A DNA stretch of 60,000 bases, from the NCBI RefSeq assembly GCF_932526225.1, contig NC_064045.1, positions 11,322,442 to 11,382,441 on the forward strand, given 5' to 3'. The notes under the pieces were generated by a model. It made no database searches, was not told where the DNA came from, and worked only from the letters and a program-made list of their open reading frames with translations. Below are positions 53,201-59,200 of the stretch, in pieces. Within the stretch, counting starts at the first letter, position 1. Each line of letters opens with the position of its first letter. The position numbers and the translations under genes are program-made. The stretch is from Nematostella vectensis (Eukaryota > Cnidaria > Anthozoa > Actiniaria > Edwardsiidae).

Positions 53201-56200
53201 GGTAGAATCCCCTCAACTTACCAAGGCCGACAGCTTGTACGTGTCATTTTGTAGGTAGAATTCCCCCTAACTTACCAAGGCCGACAGCTTGTACGTGTCA
53301 TTTTGTAGGTAGAATTCCCCCTAACTTATCAAGGCCGATAGCTTGTATGTGTCATTTTTAGGTGGAATCCCCCCAACTTACCAAGGCCGACAGCTTGTAC
53401 GTGTCATTTTGTAGGTAGAATTCCCCCTAACTTATCAAGGCCGACAGCTTGTACGTGTCATTTTGTAGGTAGAATTCCCCCTAACTTATCAAGGCCGACA
53501 GCTTGTACGTGTCATTTTGTAGGTAGAATTCCCCCCAACTTACCAAGGCCGACAGCTTGTACGTGTCATTTTGTAGGTAGAATTCCCCCTAACTTATCAA
53601 GGCCGACAGCTTGTACGTGTCATTTTGTAGGTAGAATTCCCCCTAACTTATCAAGGCCGACAGCTTGTACGTGTCATTTTGTAGGTAGAATTCCCCCCAA
53701 CTTACCGAAGACAGCTTGTAGATGACATTTTGTAGGTTGAATTCCCCACAACTTCCCGAAGACAGCTTGTAGATAACATTTTGTAGGTGGAATCCCCCCA
53801 ACTTACCGAAGACAGCTTGTAGATAACATTTTGTAGGTGGAATCCCCCCAACTTACCGAAGACAGCTTGTAGATAACATTTTGTAGGTGGAATCCCCCAA
53901 CTTACCAAAGACAGCTTGTAGATAACATTTTGTAGGTGGAATCCCTCCAACTTACCAGACAGCTTGTAGATAACATTTTGTAGGTGGAATCCCCCCAACT
54001 TACCAAAGACAGCTTGTAGATAACATTTTGTAGGTTGAATCCCCCCAACTTACCGAAGACAGCTTGTAGATAACATTTTGTAGGTGGAATCCCCCAACTT
54101 ACCAAAGACAGCTTGTAGATGACATTTTGTAGGTGGAATCCCCCCAAGTTACCGAAGACAGCTTGTAGATAACATTTTGTAGGTGGAATCCCCCCAAACT
54201 ACCAAAGACAGCTTGTAGATAACATTTTGTAGGTGGAATCCCCCCCAACTTACCAAAGACAGCTTGTAGATGACATTTTGTAGGTGGAATCCCCCCAACT
54301 TACCAAAGACAGCTTGTAGATGACATTTTGTAGGTGGAATCCCCCCAACTTACCGAAGACAGCTTGTAGGTGTCATTTTGTAGGTTTCTACGTCATAGAC
54401 AGGGGTCACTGTTATGCCTTTCATGCAGCCTATAAAGCTCGGAACCTTAACTGAAACGGTAAGACGAAATGCGATAGTCAAATTTTACATAGCGCTTTGA
54501 TGTGTCCGCACGTCTATCCTTCTCTCTCTTTTCTTGCCTGAATGTCTGTCACCCGACCGTCCGCTTATTCATTCTTTGCATCCGCCTCTTGTCTGCCTAC
54601 GCAATTGTCTATCTGACATCCGCACGTCTTTCTTTCTGTCTATATTTCCTTATGTGTATCTTTCTGTCAGTCTTTCTGTTTGTCCATTTTCTGTCTGAAT
54701 CTCTCATGAAATACCTTCATCAACCCAGCCTTGCTTAGCCCCGCCTTCGTTAGATCCACTGATATTAACAAGAACCGTCTGAATCGGTCATGAAATACCT
54801 TCATCAACCCAGCCTGCTTAGCCCCGCCCTCGTTAGATCCACTGATATTAACAAGAACCGTCTGATTCTGTCATGAAATACCTTCATCAACCCAGCCTTG
54901 CTTACCCTCCCCTTTCGTTAGATCCACTGGTATTAACAATAACCGTCTGAATCTGTCATGAAATACCTTCAACCCAGCTTTGCTTAGCCCCGCCTTCGTC
55001 AGATCCACTGATATTAACAAGAACCGTCTGAATCTGTCATGAAATACCTTCATCAACCCAGCCTTGTTAGCTCCGCCTTCGTTAGATGCACTGATATTAA
55101 CAAGAACCGTCTGAATCTGTCATGAAATACCTTCATCAACCCAACCTTGCTTAGCCCCGCCTTCGTTAGATGCACTGATATTAACAAGAACCGTCTGAAT
55201 CTATCATGAAATACCTTCATCAACCCAGCCTTGTTTAGCCCCGCCTTCGTTAGATGCACTGATATTAACAAGAATCGTCTGAATCTGTCATGATATACCA
55301 TCATCAACCCAGCCTCGCTTAGTCCCGCCCTCGTTAGATCCAGTGATATTAACAAGAACCGTCTGAATCTGTCATGAAATACCTTCATCAACCCAGCCTT
55401 GCTTAGCCCCTCCTTCGTTAGATCCACTGATATTAACAAGAACCGTCTGAAGCTGTCATGAAATACCTTCATCAACCCAGCCTTGTTTAGCCCCGCCTTC
55501 GTTCGATGCACTGATATTAACAAGAACCGTCTGATTCTGTCATGAAATACCTTCATCAACCCAGCCTTGCTTAGCCCCGCCTTCGTTAGATGCACTGATA
55601 TTAACAAGAACCGTCTGAATCTGTCATGATATACCATCATCAACCCAGCCTCGCTTAGTCCCGCCCTCGTTAGATCCAGTGATATTAACAAGAACCGTCT
55701 GAATCGGTCATGAAATACCTTCATCAACCCAGCCTTGCTTAGCCCAGCCTTCGTTAGATCCACTGATATTAACAAGAACCGTCTGAATCTGTCATGAAAT
55801 ACCTTCATCAACACAGCCTTGCTTAGCCCCGCCTTCGTTAGATCCACTGATATTAACAAGAACCGTCTGAAGCTGTCATGAAATACCTTCATCAACCCGG
55901 CCTTGCTTAGCCCCGCCTTCGTTAGATCCACTGATATTAACAAGAACCGTCTGAATCTGTCATGAAATACCTTCATCAACCCAGCCTTGCTTAGCCCCGC
56001 CCTCGTTAGATCCACTGATATTAACAAGAACCGCGACTCTCATGGAAGGCCAGCCAGACCACGTCAAGGGATATATTCTCAGGAACCGCGCCTCCACTTC
56101 GCAAAGAATAATCGACACCAGAGTTGAGGTGTCGACGTTCGCTTGAATCTGAAAGGAGATAAACACGTACTTCGAAGAATGTCGATAAAATCACATAAAT

Positions 56201-59200
56201 AGTCCTTTACAAAAAAAAAATGGCTTGAAACAGCAGCTGAGAGGTGCGATGACCAATATCGCTTTTAAGGGGCAGCGTCATGGTACTGCGCATGTCTGGA
56301 GTCAGTGTTTATTATAGGCTTTTAATTGTCTACAAACAGTTGAACTTTAAGCTATCAATGCCTTGTTAAAATAATATGCAATATTTTATTGAAAACTATG
56401 CTTATTGACAGTTAATGGTCATTTACTTTGAATTTAAGTCTCCCACATGTGCCAAAGGCACATAAGTCAGTATTAGAATTTGACTGAAATCCATTGTGTC
56501 CGGGCCAGAGAGCTATTGCAAAACTCTTTCTATGACACTGCCCCTTTAAGGTATTTGACGCAGACGCTCTTCCAAGATTAAAGATTTCCAGAATGGAAGA
56601 AGGAGATAGTAGTGTAACGTGTTAACAATTCTTAAGTACAGACTTGAGAAGTACAGAATTGAGAAGTGGAAATGTTTAAGCCCCATCTACACTAGCAATT
56701 TTTTGTTGACAATTTTTAGTTTACAACTATATATTTGTTGGCATCTACACTAGCAAATTTTCATGTGTGACAATTTTTAATTGCCGAGAAAAAGCAAACC
56801 TGTCAGCTTTTGAGCAACAATAGTTGCTGAACAAAAATTGACGACTTTGCTCCATATACACTAGCAAATAAAAATTGTGAGTGGAGATGGGGCTTTAGCA
56901 TTCTTTCCTGCAGCTGATAAGGTAACTTCCTCGAGTATCTCAAGCATTTTATTGGGTCGTGTAGTAGCTCTCAGAAGATTACACCTCATTGGATTGATGC
57001 ACCACAGACAAAACAATGGAGGGGGGGGGGGGAACAGTAGAACGGGAAAACGATAGAACAATGAGGTTATTCAGCCAGTTACGTTAGGCCTTATAAGCAG
57101 GCTTCTATGTAACGGATTTTATCAATAAAGCTGTGAAAGCTGCGAAAAGGCGAGCATTCTAAGACCCAAACTCATTCGCTTGAGCATCTTCTCACCGTTA
57201 CAGAACCGTTGACTGTGTGGTCTTTCCATGTTTGGCGGTCTGTGGAGTACGATAACCGGTAAGTCTTCACCCATTGGGGTTTAACTGTGCTTTCTCGCCC
57301 TTGGGTTGTTAGACCATAGATTGACACGACGGACATGAGGTCAAGGTGGAGGTACTGGCCCACAAAGGCTTCAGCTGGTCCCCAGGCACCTGGGATAAAC
57401 AACAACAAGAGCAACACCTAAGTTGCGGCAAAGGCATCTGAGACAAGATGCGGCTCGACGACTAGTTCAAGCAATCAATTTTTGTTACATATAATTGCAT
57501 TGGAAAGAAAACTTTGTGGGAGTATTCTGAGCCCGGGGTGGGGGGTGGTGGAGGGGGAATCCGAGGAAAAACAGACGGGGGTGATCGTCGTCAAAATCGA
57601 GTTTAACCCTAAGGGAGGTAACTTTGGGCGTGAAATTCTCAACCCTAAGAGATATCAAATTGGGTGTGGTCGAATGAATTTTTAACCCTAAAAGATGGCA
57701 GAATCTGGAAAACAAAACGTTAAACATCCCCTTAGGAATAGTAATTGGTCGAATTTTATACCCTAAGAGATAACTGAATCGGAAAAAAACGAATTTTATA
57801 CCCTAAGAGATGGCAAAATCGCAAAAATCCTTCAACACCCCCTAAGGGATGGCTTAGGGATTCTGAGTAGTAGTGGTGCTTTCTTTAATACATCATCATG
57901 AAACCGCCCATTCCAAGGTTTCCAATCCAGACGCCATTTTAAGTGAAGATTGTTGAACGTCATCGTAACCTCTTTGAACCCCTAAACTCGCTGAGATAAT
58001 AGGCCATTCCAGCTATATGTTTGCGCGCGCATAACCATAGAAATCTACCTCAACTACCAGAATGCAGCGCGCGCTTTTTTAAGCTTACATCAAACGAAGC
58101 GCGCGCTGCATGCCGGTAGTTGAGGTACGTTCCCATGGTGAGTGCGCGCGCAAGCTTATAGCTGGAATGGCCATTAGATGCGTTCTATCCATACCTGAGT
58201 CGTCCGCAGTTTGTTGAACTCCGAGTCTAGCGTGGTGGGGAGGGGTACCATTGAAGCTTGATGACGCAGTGAATGAGTAATCGCGCAGGGAAAGCTGTCC
58301 AACATCGAAATTCATGGGGGAATCTGATAATGGACACAATCCCGATCAGAAACAGTCATAATACAAAACACGGGACAAGTGTACCAACATCGAAATTCAT
58401 GGGGAATTTGATCATAGACACAATCCCGACTAGAAACAGTCATAATACAAAACACGTAAAAAGTGTACCAACATAGAAATTCATGGGGGAATCTGATAAT
58501 GAACACAATCCCGATCAGAAACAGTCATAATACAAAACACGCGACAAGTGTAAAAAAATTAAAATTCATGGGGAATTTGATCATAGACACAATCCCGACT
58601 AGAAACAGTCATAATACAAAACACGTAAAAAGTGTACCAACATCGAAATTCTTGGGGGAATCTGATCATAGACACAATCCCAATCAGAAACAGTCATAAT
58701 ACAAAACACGTAAAAAGTGTACCAACATCGAAATTCATGGGGGAATCTGATCATAGACACAATCCCAATCAGAAACAGTCATAATACAAAACACGGGACA
58801 AGTGTAGAAACATGGGAATTCATGGGGGAATCTGATCATAGACACAATCCCGATCAGAAACAGTAATAATTAGAATCGCTCACCGGTAAATGTTGAGCAA
58901 ATAACTCTTTGTTGAATTTCATCGACAGAAAGACCTCTCTCCCAGATAACAACACTGTTGATAAAGCATCCCAATATCTATATAGTCTATACAAGTTTAA
59001 CAAAACAACCTTCATAGTGACTATGTGACAGTTGAGTACAGCGGTAACATCGTTTCGCCCCATACCCCCCACGATAGAGCATGAGGTAAATAGTTTCACC
59101 TTGTTTAAGGAAAAAACGAAATATTTTTTTATATACTATCGCGCACAGGCTACGACGATATTTATAGGACTGTGTTTTCTGCTGATCACGTGACTGCGCA

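Noticed and set aside
55053-56027. 324-codon open frame of 28-residue repeats on the minus strand
   Set aside because: The 84-bp unit happens to lack stops in this frame, which differs from the exon 5 frame; it has no start context or domain.
58721-58765. Duplicated acceptors as separate mini-exons
   Set aside because: Copies contain only the first exonic bases and then diverge into intron sequence with no donor, so they cannot be exons by themselves.
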